A stretch of DNA of 64,000 bases from Microbacterium algeriense (GTDB lineage: Bacteria > Actinomycetota > Actinomycetes > Actinomycetales > Microbacteriaceae): positions 1,426,001 to 1,490,000 of the forward strand of contig NZ_WAAO01000001.1 in the NCBI RefSeq assembly GCF_008868005.1, read 5' to 3'. Below are positions 36,597-44,218 of the stretch, in pieces. The notes under the pieces are model-generated. The model saw only the letters and a list, made by a program, of their open reading frames with translations. It was not told where the DNA came from and did not search any database. Numbering within the stretch: the first letter of the stretch is position 1; every line of letters begins with the position of its first letter. A program made the position numbers and the translations under genes.

Positions 36597-37821
36597 ACCG
36601 CTGAGCATCCGCGACGCCTGGAGCAAGATCCCCTCTCCGGGCAGCACGGAGACGGCGTTCGAGCGCTTCACCGGCACCCGCATGGAGCGGATCCTCGCGA
36701 TCGTCGTGGCGATCGGCTCGACCGCGCTCGCCGCTCAGGCCTTGATCGCCGCCGTGCACGGGCTGTCGCACGCCGACGCGGCGCACATCGTCATGCTGGT
36801 CGTGGTCTTCGCGCCCCTCGCCGCGATGCTCGTGGCCTGTCTGGTCGGTCGGGGCGTGCGCACCTTCTCCGGTCTGTTCGCGGTGGCGTACGTGCTCGCG
36901 CTCGCCGCCTGGCCGACGGTCGTCGATCAGGCGGACAAGAGCGCAGGCGACCAGCCGTGGATCTTCTTCCTCGTCAACGTGGGGGTCGTCGCAGCGATGC
37001 TCGCGTTCCCGCTGCGGCTCCAGTTCGTGTGGGCCGTCGGCGTGCCGTTCGTCTACGGCTACGTCCGTCTCGTGCAGGGCGGATTCTCGCGCGAGTTCTG
37101 GGTCACCACCGCGTTCGACGTGTCGTTCACCCTCATCCTGGGCGTGGTCATCATCTCCCTCGGCTGGATGTTCCGATCGGTCGCCGCAGGGGTGGACGAG
37201 GCGAGAGGGCAGGCCGTCGCGTCGTACTCCACCGCCGCGGCGACGGCGGCAGCAGAGGAGGAGCGGGTGGCGATGTCGGCGCTGATGCACGACAGCGTGC
37301 TGGCGGCCTTGATCGCTGCCGAGCGCGCGGACAACGAGCGCGCGAAGGAGCTTGCCGTGGCGATGGCGCGGGAGGCGCTCACCCGCCTCGCGAACACGGA
37401 GGCCGCGGTCGCGCAGGAGGGCAGCGACGAACCGGTCGGCGCGGCGCAGATCGTCGTCGAGCTGCGGCGGGCCCTGTCGGAGCTCGGCGCCGACGCGATC
37501 GTCGAGGAGCGCGGCGGCGTCGGCCTCATCCCGGGACGCGCCGCGCGCGCGTTGGTCCTCGCGGCACGCCAGGCGATCGGCAACGCCGTCACGCACGCCA
37601 ACGGGCGCGGTCTGCACATCATCGTCGAAGGGCACGGCGACGAGGGGATCGGCGTGACGATCTCGGACACCGGCCCCGGATTCGACGTGGGAGCGATCGG
37701 TGCGGATCGCCTCGGCATCCGCGCGTCGATCTTCGCGCGCATGGCCGGGGTGGCCGGCACCGCCGACATCCGCTCCGATGAGCACGGCACCACCGTCACC
37801 CTGGTCTGGGAGCGCTCGTGA
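36586..37821 (+). CDS. Sensor histidine kinase
   Basis: This 411-residue kinase has an N-terminal membrane part of about five hydrophobic segments (roughly residues 35-195) with no large external domain. A dimerisation helix follows with the phospho-acceptor in ALMHDSVLAAL (H235). The C-terminal ATPase shows the N box QAIGNAVTHANG, the G1 box SDTGPGFD and the end segment GTTVTLVWE. It belongs to the NarL-partner (HisKA_3-like) class. The start is GTG inside the regulator's end; the stop overlaps the next gene (GTGA). The signal is unknown. Confidence 0.9.
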   Translation: MPAEPLSIRDAWSKIPSPGSTETAFERFTGTRMERILAIVVAIGSTALAAQALIAAVHGLSHADAAHIVMLVVVFAPLAAMLVACLVGRGVRTFSGLFAVAYVLALAAWPTVVDQADKSAGDQPWIFFLVNVGVVAAMLAFPLRLQFVWAVGVPFVYGYVRLVQGGFSREFWVTTAFDVSFTLILGVVIISLGWMFRSVAAGVDEARGQAVASYSTAAATAAAEEERVAMSALMHDSVLAALIAAERADNERAKELAVAMAREALTRLANTEAAVAQEGSDEPVGAAQIVVELRRALSELGADAIVEERGGVGLIPGRAARALVLAARQAIGNAVTHANGRGLHIIVEGHGDEGIGVTISDTGPGFDVGAIGADRLGIRASIFARMAGVAGTADIRSDEHGTTVTLVWERS

Positions 37822-38825
37822 ACCGCACCGTCCGCAGCGTGGCCACCTCCCTGGCCGTCGGGTTCGCGCTCTACTTCGTCGCACGAGCGGTCTGGTGGAT
37901 CGAGCAGCCCACGGTGCCCCTGCTCATGGTCCTCGCGATCGCCGTGTACCTCGTGGTGGTGAACGTCGCGATCCTCGGCGACGGCTCCTCGGTGCGCATG
38001 CCGCTGTGGACGGCCGTCCTGGCGGTGGTCTCCACCGCCCTCATCCCCGCCCTCGTGACGCTGTCGCTGGATCCCGCCGACCGCACGGCGCCGTTCGCCA
38101 CCTGGTACATCGGTGCGCTGGGCCTGCTCGCGGTGGTGTGCGTCGTGCGGCGTCGATCGGTGGTCGGCTGGCTGACCCTCGGCATCCTCATCGTCTCGGC
38201 ATCCGCCTACCTGGGCGTCGGCGTCGCCCTCAGCCTCGGCCTGGTCGGTTCGATCATGTGGGTGGCCGTGGCGCGTCTGCTGGTCATGTTCTGGGACCGA
38301 GCGGTCCGCGACACGGAGCGGCTCGCGGAGATCCAGCAGGCGGTGTCGGCCTGGCACGCCACGCAGCGGGTGCGGCAGCGCGAGCGTCGGCTGCGCACGC
38401 AGTTCGCTCTCGCCGTGGCAGGTCCCGTCCTGAGCCGCGTCGTCGCGGCGCGCGGCGACCTCACGGACCAGGAGCGCTTCGATGCGCGACTCGCGGAGGG
38501 CCGGCTGCGCGATGAGCTGCGCGGGGCTGATCTGCTCAACGACGCCGTGCGCAACGCGATTGAGGCCGCGCGCCGACGCGGTTCCGTCGTCACCGTCTTC
38601 GACGAGGGCGGCTTCGACGAGATCGATGAGGAGCGGCGCCGGGAGATCCGCGACGAACTCGCCGTGGTGCTCGAGCGCGCTCACACGGGGCGGCTGATCA
38701 TCCGCTCGGCGCGGGATCCGCGTGTCGCGGTGACGGTCGTCGGTCGTGCGGGTTCGCGTTCCTCGGGAGATGACGACGCCGTCGACCTCTGGCACGAGAT
38801 CCCGCGGAGGGGATCCGGAAGCTGA
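37818..38825 (+). CDS. Membrane protein of the two-component operon, function unknown
   Basis: This 335-residue protein has five or six hydrophobic segments in the first 160 residues, then a soluble helical part with many Arg/Glu residues (about 165-270) and a small C-terminal domain. The layout copies that of the sensor kinase before it, but no phospho-acceptor H-box, N box or G box is recognised. It may be a degenerate kinase or an accessory sensor. It starts with GTG overlapping the kinase stop, so it is translated with it. A terminator follows. Confidence 0.75.
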   Translation: MNRTVRSVATSLAVGFALYFVARAVWWIEQPTVPLLMVLAIAVYLVVVNVAILGDGSSVRMPLWTAVLAVVSTALIPALVTLSLDPADRTAPFATWYIGALGLLAVVCVVRRRSVVGWLTLGILIVSASAYLGVGVALSLGLVGSIMWVAVARLLVMFWDRAVRDTERLAEIQQAVSAWHATQRVRQRERRLRTQFALAVAGPVLSRVVAARGDLTDQERFDARLAEGRLRDELRGADLLNDAVRNAIEAARRRGSVVTVFDEGGFDEIDEERRREIRDELAVVLERAHTGRLIIRSARDPRVAVTVVGRAGSRSSGDDDAVDLWHEIPRRGSGS

Positions 38826-38830
38826 GAGTG

Positions 38831-38863
38831 GGCGAGGGGCGGCGAATCCGCCTGCCCCTCGCC
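38831..38863 (+). terminator. Terminator after the two-component operon
   Basis: GC-rich hairpin with arms 38831-38844 and 38849-38863, one bulged base, short AT-rich loop, starting six bases after the stop codon. No T run follows. Confidence 0.6.
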
Positions 38864-39037
38864 GTGCGGACAGTTACCCGAAAACCGTCCGCTGGTGGCC
38901 GATCAGCGTCTGTCTACCCTGGGACAGAGAGACCAGCCGAACGCGAAGCGTCCCCCTCAGTCTGATGGTTCTTCAAGTCGTTGTCTGTAGGTATTTTGGG
39001 GGACAAGATTCTCAGCCCGATAGGAGATCATAGGACG
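38864..39037 (+). promoter_or_regulatory. Promoter region of the ROK regulator
   Basis: TACCCT (38915-38920) is a likely -10 box and is flanked by the inverted repeat TCTGTC/GACAGA (38909-38914 and 38923-38928). This could be an autoregulatory operator. The leader then runs about 110 bases to the ATG with GGAGATCATAGG as ribosome site. Confidence 0.4.
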
Positions 39038-40270
39038 ATGGGAACTCGCCGGGGCACGAACCTTCCGCGGATGGGCGACTTCAATCAGTCGGTCATCCTC
39101 GAGGCCATCCGGCAGGCGGACGACGGTCTGAGCAGGACCGAGCTGGTCGCGGCGACAGGACTGTCCGCGCAGACGGTGACGAACATCACCAGGCGACTGC
39201 TCGGCGACGGGTTCATCCGTGAGGCGGAGCGCCGCATCAACGGCCCCGGCAAGCCGCGGGTGACGCTCCGCCTGATCGCCGACAGCCGCTTCTCGGTGGG
39301 CGTGCACCTCGACCCGGCGGTGATGACGTTCGTGCTGCTGGATCTCTCCGGGGCGGTGGTGCGACGGATGAGCGTGCGCACGCCTGCGAAGGAGCCGCGC
39401 CTGATCATCGAGAGCATGGCGGCCACGATCGAGGCGCTCATCGCGGGCTCCGGTGTGGATCGCACGCTGATCGCCGGGGTGGGCGTCGCGGCACCCGGTC
39501 CGCTCGACACGCAGAAGGGGACCGTGATCGATCCGCCGAAGCTGCTCGGCTGGCACCGGGTCCCGCTGCGTGCGGTGCTCGCGGAGGCGACGGGCCTCCG
39601 GGTCGTCCTCGAGAAGGACACCACCTCGGCCGCGGTCGGCGAGCTCTGGAAGCGGCGCGGCTCCGCCGACGACTCGTTCGTCTTCGTGTATCTGGGCACG
39701 GGCATCGGTGCGGCTCTGGCCAGGGACGGGGAGGCGGTGCGCGGGAGCACGCACAACATCGGCGAGATCGGACACATCATCGTGGATCCGCAGGGACCGT
39801 CGTGCACCTGCGGGCTGCGCGGCTGCGTCGAGGTCGTGTGCACACCCGAGGCGATCGTGGAGCGGGCCGAGCGCGCCGGAGTGTTCCAGGACGATCGCGA
39901 GGGAAGCGACGCCGCTGCCGTGGACGTGCGGTTCAGCGAGCTGTGCGACAGGTCGGCGGCGGGGGAGGAGCAGGCTCGAGAGGTGCTGCGGCAGGCCGCG
40001 GAGCATCTCGCGGTCCTGACGGCGGCGCTGACGAACATGCTCGACGTCGACCGTGTCGTGGTCGGCGGCCCCTTCTGGGCGCGCTTCTCCGAGATCGCCC
40101 TCGACGTGATCCCCGGGTCGCTGGAGCGGGCCAGCGCGACCAGGGCGCTGCGTTCGCTGCCGGTCGCCGGCACCGTGGTCGGCGACGACGTCGGAGCCGT
40201 GGGGGCCGGGTGCGTCGTGCTCGACTCGCTCCTCAGCCCACGCGCGTCCGATCTGCTGCTGGACGACTGA
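39038..40270 (+). CDS. ROK family transcriptional regulator
   Basis: This 410-residue protein has an N-terminal winged helix (SRTELVAATGLSAQTVTNI) and a C-terminal ROK sugar-sensing domain. The zinc motif is CTCGLRGC, after GEIGHIIVDP, as in NagC- and XylR-type regulators. The glycine-rich VGVAAPGPL loop and an EKDTTSAAVGEL segment match the sugar-kinase fold, so it probably senses a sugar or sugar phosphate. The genes it controls are not evident here. ATG at 39038 is favoured by the ribosome site and the usual N-terminus. Confidence 0.9.
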   Translation: MGTRRGTNLPRMGDFNQSVILEAIRQADDGLSRTELVAATGLSAQTVTNITRRLLGDGFIREAERRINGPGKPRVTLRLIADSRFSVGVHLDPAVMTFVLLDLSGAVVRRMSVRTPAKEPRLIIESMAATIEALIAGSGVDRTLIAGVGVAAPGPLDTQKGTVIDPPKLLGWHRVPLRAVLAEATGLRVVLEKDTTSAAVGELWKRRGSADDSFVFVYLGTGIGAALARDGEAVRGSTHNIGEIGHIIVDPQGPSCTCGLRGCVEVVCTPEAIVERAERAGVFQDDREGSDAAAVDVRFSELCDRSAAGEEQAREVLRQAAEHLAVLTAALTNMLDVDRVVVGGPFWARFSEIALDVIPGSLERASATRALRSLPVAGTVVGDDVGAVGAGCVVLDSLLSPRASDLLLDD

Positions 40271-40283
40271 AGAAGCCCTCGGC

Positions 40284-40526
40284 TCAGCCCGAGAAGCGGC
40301 CCCAGGGGATGTCGCGGCGCAGCGGCGTGCGCAGCGGGCGCTGCGTGCGCGTCCAGGCCGACACCGCAGGTTCGTCCGCCACCGCGTCCGCCGCTTCCGA
40401 GGCGTAGGCCTCGCTGATCACGGCGATCAGGGCGGCGAGCTCCTCCTCGGTGGCCTCGCCGCGCGTGATGTCGAGCATCGTCGCGACCTCGTCCGGCGCG
40501 GCGGCAGGCTCCTGCTGCGCGGTCAC
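40284..40526 (-). CDS. accE: Acyl-CoA carboxylase epsilon subunit
   Basis: This 80-residue protein matches the small epsilon subunits unique to actinobacterial acyl-CoA carboxylases, which support holoenzyme assembly. The N-terminal half contains [18 protein letters not shown]; the C-terminal end has the WTRTQRPLR and PWGRFS segments typical of the family. It starts with GTG in the beta-subunit stop codon (GTGA overlap), so it is co-translated with it. It converges with the ROK gene 13 bases away. Confidence 0.85.
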   Translation of the reverse strand: MTAQQEPAAAPDEVATMLDITRGEATEEELAALIAVISEAYASEAADAVADEPAVSAWTRTQRPLRTPLRRDIPWGRFSG

Positions 40527-42112
40527 AGCGGGATGTTCCCGTGCTTCTTGGGCGGCAGCTCCGCGCGCTTGCCGCGCAGCGCCCGCAGCGCCTTCGCGAT
40601 CGACACGCGGGTGTTGGCCGGCTCGATGATGCCGTCGAGCTCTCCGCGCTCCGCCGCCAGGAACGGCGACGCGACGTTGTAGGTGTACTCGTTCGCGAGG
40701 CGGGTGCGCACGGCCGCGACGTCTTCGCCGGCCTCCTCGGCCTTCTTGATCTCGCCGCGGTACAGGATGTTGACCGCGCCCTGACCGCCCATGACCGCGA
40801 TCTCGGCCGTCGGCCACGCGAGGTTGACGTCCGCGCCGAGCTGCTTCGAGCCCATCACGATGTATGCCCCGCCGTACGCCTTGCGCAGGATCACCGTCAC
40901 CAGTGGCACGGTGGCCTCGGCGTAGGCGTAGAGAAGCTTCGCGCCGCGGCGGATGACCCCGGTCCACTCCTGGTCGGTGCCGGGGAGGTAGCCGGGCACG
41001 TCGACGAGCGTGACGATCGGGATGGAGAACGCGTCGCAGAAGCGCACGAAGCGGCTGGCCTTCTCGCCTGCCTCGATGTTCAGCGTGCCGGCCATCTGGG
41101 ACGGCTGATTGGCGATGATGCCGACCGAGCGTCCCTCGACGCGACCGAAGCCGATCACGATGTTGGGTGCGAACAGCGGCTGCACCTCGAGGAAGTCGCC
41201 CTCGTCGACGACGTGCTCGATGACGGTGTGGATGTCGTACGGCTGGTTCGTGGAGTCGGGGACGATCGTGTTCAGCACGCGGTCCGCGTCGGTGGTCTCG
41301 AACTCGAACGTGCTCTCGTACGACGGCAGCTCGGCCATGTTGTTGTCCGGCAGGAAGCTGAGGAGCGTGCGCGCGTAGTCGATCGCGTCGTCCTCGTCTT
41401 CGGCGAGGTAGTGCGCGACACCCGACCGGGTGTTGTGCGTGTAGGCGCCGCCGAGCTCCTCCATGCCCACGTCCTCGCCGGTGACCGTCTTGATGACGTC
41501 CGGTCCGGTGACGAACATCTGGCTGGTCTTGTCGACCATGATGACGAAGTCCGTCAGCGCGGGGGAGTACACCGCACCCCCGGCGGCCGGGCCCATGATG
41601 ATGGAGATCTGCGGGATGACGCCGGAGGCGCGGGTGTTCAGGCGGAAGATCTCGCCGTACTTGCCGAGCGCGACCACCCCTTCCTGGATGCGCGCTCCGC
41701 CGGAGTCGAGGATGCCGATGCAGGGCATCCCACCGGCGAGGGCGAACTCCATGATCTTCACGATCTTCTCGCCGGCGACCTCGCCGAGCGAACCGCCGAA
41801 GGTGGAGAAGTCCTGCGAGTACACCGCGACCGTGCGTCCGTTGATCGTGCCGACGCCGGTGACGACGGAATCGCCGTAGGGGCGCGAGCGATCCATGCCG
41901 AAGGCCGTGGTGCGGTGGCGCACGTACTCGTCGAACTCGACGAAGCTCCCGGGGTCGACCAGCAGCTCGATGCGCTCCCGGGCGGTCATCTTGCCCTTCG
42001 CGTGCTGCTTCTCCTTCGCTTTCGCCTCGGCGTCGACGACGGCCTCGGTGTAGCGAGCGCGCAGATCCGCGATCTTGCCGGCGGTGGTAAAGAGGTCGGG
42101 CTTGTCCGTCAC
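40523..42112 (-). CDS. accD: Acyl-CoA carboxylase beta subunit (carboxyltransferase)
   Basis: This 529-residue carboxyltransferase moves the carboxyl group from biotin to acetyl- or propionyl-CoA. Oxyanion-hole segments are visible: [10 protein letters not shown] and [13 protein letters not shown] in the N half and the [11 protein letters not shown] segment in the C half. The C-terminal stretch ends in [10 protein letters not shown], typical of this family. GTG at 42112 is chosen over an upstream ATG (42163) because TAGGGT lies seven bases upstream. The gene symbol is by family usage; propionyl-CoA specificity (pccB) is also possible. Confidence 0.92.
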   Translation of the reverse strand: MTDKPDLFTTAGKIADLRARYTEAVVDAEAKAKEKQHAKGKMTARERIELLVDPGSFVEFDEYVRHRTTAFGMDRSRPYGDSVVTGVGTINGRTVAVYSQDFSTFGGSLGEVAGEKIVKIMEFALAGGMPCIGILDSGGARIQEGVVALGKYGEIFRLNTRASGVIPQISIIMGPAAGGAVYSPALTDFVIMVDKTSQMFVTGPDVIKTVTGEDVGMEELGGAYTHNTRSGVAHYLAEDEDDAIDYARTLLSFLPDNNMAELPSYESTFEFETTDADRVLNTIVPDSTNQPYDIHTVIEHVVDEGDFLEVQPLFAPNIVIGFGRVEGRSVGIIANQPSQMAGTLNIEAGEKASRFVRFCDAFSIPIVTLVDVPGYLPGTDQEWTGVIRRGAKLLYAYAEATVPLVTVILRKAYGGAYIVMGSKQLGADVNLAWPTAEIAVMGGQGAVNILYRGEIKKAEEAGEDVAAVRTRLANEYTYNVASPFLAAERGELDGIIEPANTRVSIAKALRALRGKRAELPPKKHGNIPL

Positions 42113-42119
42113 GGATTCC

Positions 42120-42125
42120 ACCCTA
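42120..42125 (-). promoter_or_regulatory. -10 box of leaderless promoter, carboxylase beta gene
   Basis: Minus-strand TAGGGT, then seven bases, then GTG at 42112. Confidence 0.5.
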
Positions 42126-42202
42126 TCGTCGGCTCGGCCCGTGCCGTTGGATGCTCGCCACAACGGGTCGGCTGATCCTTTGGCGACCTGCTCTCTCTGC
42201 GA

Positions 42203-43198
42203 TCAGCGCTCGGCGGCGTCCGCGCCGGGGTGCGACGGGAGGTCGTGATCGCCGTGGTCGGTGTCACCCGCCCCCGCCTCGAGCTCCTCGACGGCACGCC
42301 CGCGGCGGGTGGCGAGGTCGCCGACGCGGTGCCCGACCCACCCGGCACCGCGGACGACGGTCCCGGCGGCGCCGGCCACCGCGCCGCCCGCGTAACGCGC
42401 ACCCCGCAGCATCCTGAGTTCGAGCTTCTGTGCACCCGGCACGGGCTCCAACTCGAGAGGCAGATCGAGGGGCGCCGCCCCGAACGCCCGATGCGAGGTC
42501 GTGAGCACGCGGCGTCCGAGGATGTGGTTGCCCGCGCCGCCGACGGCGGCGCCGATGCCGAACGGGAGCGCCTTGCCGATGACCGAGGCGCCGCCCTTCG
42601 CGGCGAATTGCTTCACGAACATGCCCTTGAGCTGATCGACGAGCGGGCCGACGGCAGCGCGGGGGAGCGACTTGGTGACCAGCTCGCCCCAGTAGGACGA
42701 TCTGCTCGCGCCCCGGCCGGCGACCTGCCCGGCGAGCTGCGCGACCAGGTCGACGCCCTCCTTGCCGAGCATCAGCGTCATCACGAGGGCCCTCGCGCGG
42801 TCGGGGTTCGCGACCGCGATGCCGTGCACCTCGGCGACCGACTGGGCGAACAGCGCGGTCGACTCCACGAAGCCCACGGTCTCCACGCCGGAGAGGGCGA
42901 GCGTGATCCCGGTGCCGATGCCGGGCACGACGGCGGTCGCGCCGACGGCTGCTCCACCGGTGGTCACCGCTGCGAGGTAGCGACGTTCCAGGATGCGGAT
43001 GATCTCCGCAGGGGAGGCGTGCGGGTTGCGGAGGCGGATGCTGCGGATGTGCGCCAGGACGAGCGGGCGCTGGATCGACAGGACGCGATCCAGTCCGCGC
43101 ACCATCATGGGGTGCTCTGTCGAGCCGACCGGCGGTACGCCCTTGTCCCAGGGGGCGTCGTCCGGGAGCGAATGGATCTTGTGCACCTTGGGGGCCAT
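42203..43198 (-). CDS. EcsC-like conserved protein of unknown function
   Basis: This 331-residue protein has two glycine-rich hydrophobic hairpins: one near residues 78-125 (GGAAVGATAVVPGIGTG) and one near residues 210-235 (LPFGIGAAVGGAGNHIL). The arrangement recalls the EcsC family, which is poorly understood. Between them lies a helical charged part. The C-terminal 60 residues are acidic and His/Asp-rich. ATG at 43198 is six bases behind a TAGGAT box. Neighbours give no hint of function. Confidence 0.65.
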   Translation of the reverse strand: MAPKVHKIHSLPDDAPWDKGVPPVGSTEHPMMVRGLDRVLSIQRPLVLAHIRSIRLRNPHASPAEIIRILERRYLAAVTTGGAAVGATAVVPGIGTGITLALSGVETVGFVESTALFAQSVAEVHGIAVANPDRARALVMTLMLGKEGVDLVAQLAGQVAGRGASRSSYWGELVTKSLPRAAVGPLVDQLKGMFVKQFAAKGGASVIGKALPFGIGAAVGGAGNHILGRRVLTTSHRAFGAAPLDLPLELEPVPGAQKLELRMLRGARYAGGAVAGAAGTVVRGAGWVGHRVGDLATRRGRAVEELEAGAGDTDHGDHDLPSHPGADAAER

Positions 43199-43204
43199 GC
43201 AGCG

Positions 43205-43210
43205 ATCCTA
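43205..43210 (-). promoter_or_regulatory. -10 box of leaderless promoter, EcsC-like gene
   Basis: Minus-strand TAGGAT, then six bases, then ATG at 43198. Confidence 0.45.
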
Positions 43211-43233
43211 GGGAGCCAGTCCGCGAAAACGCC

Positions 43234-43267
43234 GAAAGCCCGGCACCGCGCGGGGTGCCGGGCTTTC
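43234..43267 (-). terminator. Terminator of the NTP transferase gene
   Basis: Perfect 14-bp arms (43234-43247 and 43254-43267) with a six-base loop, 10 bases behind the stop at 43278. On the minus strand GTTTTC follows. Confidence 0.75.
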
Positions 43268-43277
43268 CGAGCAGGGA

Positions 43278-43970
43278 TCAGACGAAGAGGTTCGCCCGCT
43301 CCAGGTCCTCCGCGAAGTCGACCTCGACCGCGTACAGGTCGGAGACGTCCATCGGCTCGAGGAGCAGGCCGTCCTCGGCGATGGCGAGCTCGAGGCCGCG
43401 CTCGAAGTAGTCCTGGTCCTCGACACGCTGCAACTGGCGCATGAACGCCTTCTTGTGCGTCGAGGAGATGTAGTTGATGCCGACGGCTTCGCCGAGGCCG
43501 CCCTTGACGGTCTTGGAGAGCTCGTTGATGTAGCCCTCGGCCGTGACGGTGTACTTGACCTCTTCGTCGCTGACCTTCGAGGTGTTCACGGTGACGAAGG
43601 ACTGGTCGCGCTCGATGTACTCGAGGGCGCGGCCCAGGATCATCGGGTCGAACACGACATCGCCGTTCATCCACAGCACGCCGCCGCGACCGGTGGCGCC
43701 GAGCGCGCGGAGCAGGCTCTTCGACGTGTTGGTCTCGTCGTAGCGCTCGTTGTGGACGTAGTTGACGTGCGGGAAGGCGTCGATGATCGTCTCGGCGCGG
43801 TAGCCCACCACCGTGGTGATGCGGGCGCTCGAGCCGAAGGCGGCGCGGATGTTGTCGTGCTGCTGGCCCATGATCGTGCGGCCGTCGCTGAGCTCGGTCA
43901 GCGGCTTCGGCAGCGCACGGCCGAGGCGCGAGCCCATGCCGGCGGCGAGGATGACGGTCTGAAGAGTCAC
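43278..43970 (-). CDS. NTP transferase, sugar or choline phosphate type
   Basis: This 230-residue nucleotidyltransferase has the N-terminal signature LAAGMGSRLGRALPKPLTEL and the metal-binding aspartate in MNGDVVFDP. It resembles the LicC-like cytidylyltransferases and short sugar-1-phosphate transferases. Both make activated precursors for surface polymers. The nucleotide and substrate are not predictable. GTG is the start, with AGGAG six bases upstream. Unlike many neighbours it has a leader, and a 16-bp palindrome lies 29 bases upstream of the start. Confidence 0.8.
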   Translation of the reverse strand: MTLQTVILAAGMGSRLGRALPKPLTELSDGRTIMGQQHDNIRAAFGSSARITTVVGYRAETIIDAFPHVNYVHNERYDETNTSKSLLRALGATGRGGVLWMNGDVVFDPMILGRALEYIERDQSFVTVNTSKVSDEEVKYTVTAEGYINELSKTVKGGLGEAVGINYISSTHKKAFMRQLQRVEDQDYFERGLELAIAEDGLLLEPMDVSDLYAVEVDFAEDLERANLFV

Positions 43971-43998
43971 GAGTGCTCCTAAAGGAAGTTGTGTTCAC

Positions 43999-44014
43999 GG
44001 TCGGTTAACCGACC
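43999..44014. promoter_or_regulatory. 16-bp palindrome, probable operator
   Basis: GGTCGGTTAACCGACC is a perfect palindrome, 29 bases upstream of the NTP transferase GTG. Its place near the expected transcript start fits a repressor site. The rest of the 248-base gap to the next gene holds a small GC-rich hairpin (about 44063-44079) and the next promoter. Confidence 0.45.
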
Positions 44015-44184
44015 AGACACTTCGTCGTGCCGCGTTCATGCTAGCGATACAGCCTGGGAACCCCGGGGCCAGGGAGGCCCCGTTGTCATTTCGTGACCGA
44101 GTACACACCGGACGCACAGGCTGGACAACCCCCTTGCGCATCGGAGGATCTTCGCTCTCGGATCGTCGATTGTCGCGTGGGGCC

Positions 44185-44212
44185 TTGGCTCGACGCGACC
44201 CGTTGATACCGT
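44185..44212 (+). promoter_or_regulatory. Promoter of the tailed ABC ATPase gene, leaderless
   Basis: TTGGCT (44185-44190), 16 bases, then TACCGT (44207-44212) within GATACCGT, then six bases, then GTG at 44219. It is the most complete promoter in the window and supports translation from the very start of the long N-terminal tail. Confidence 0.6.
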
Positions 44213-44218
44213 AGTACG

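Noticed and set aside
44063..44079. GC-rich six-bp hairpin in the gap before the ABC ATPase gene
   Set aside because: Short stem, common by chance at this GC content; neither flanking gene ends there.
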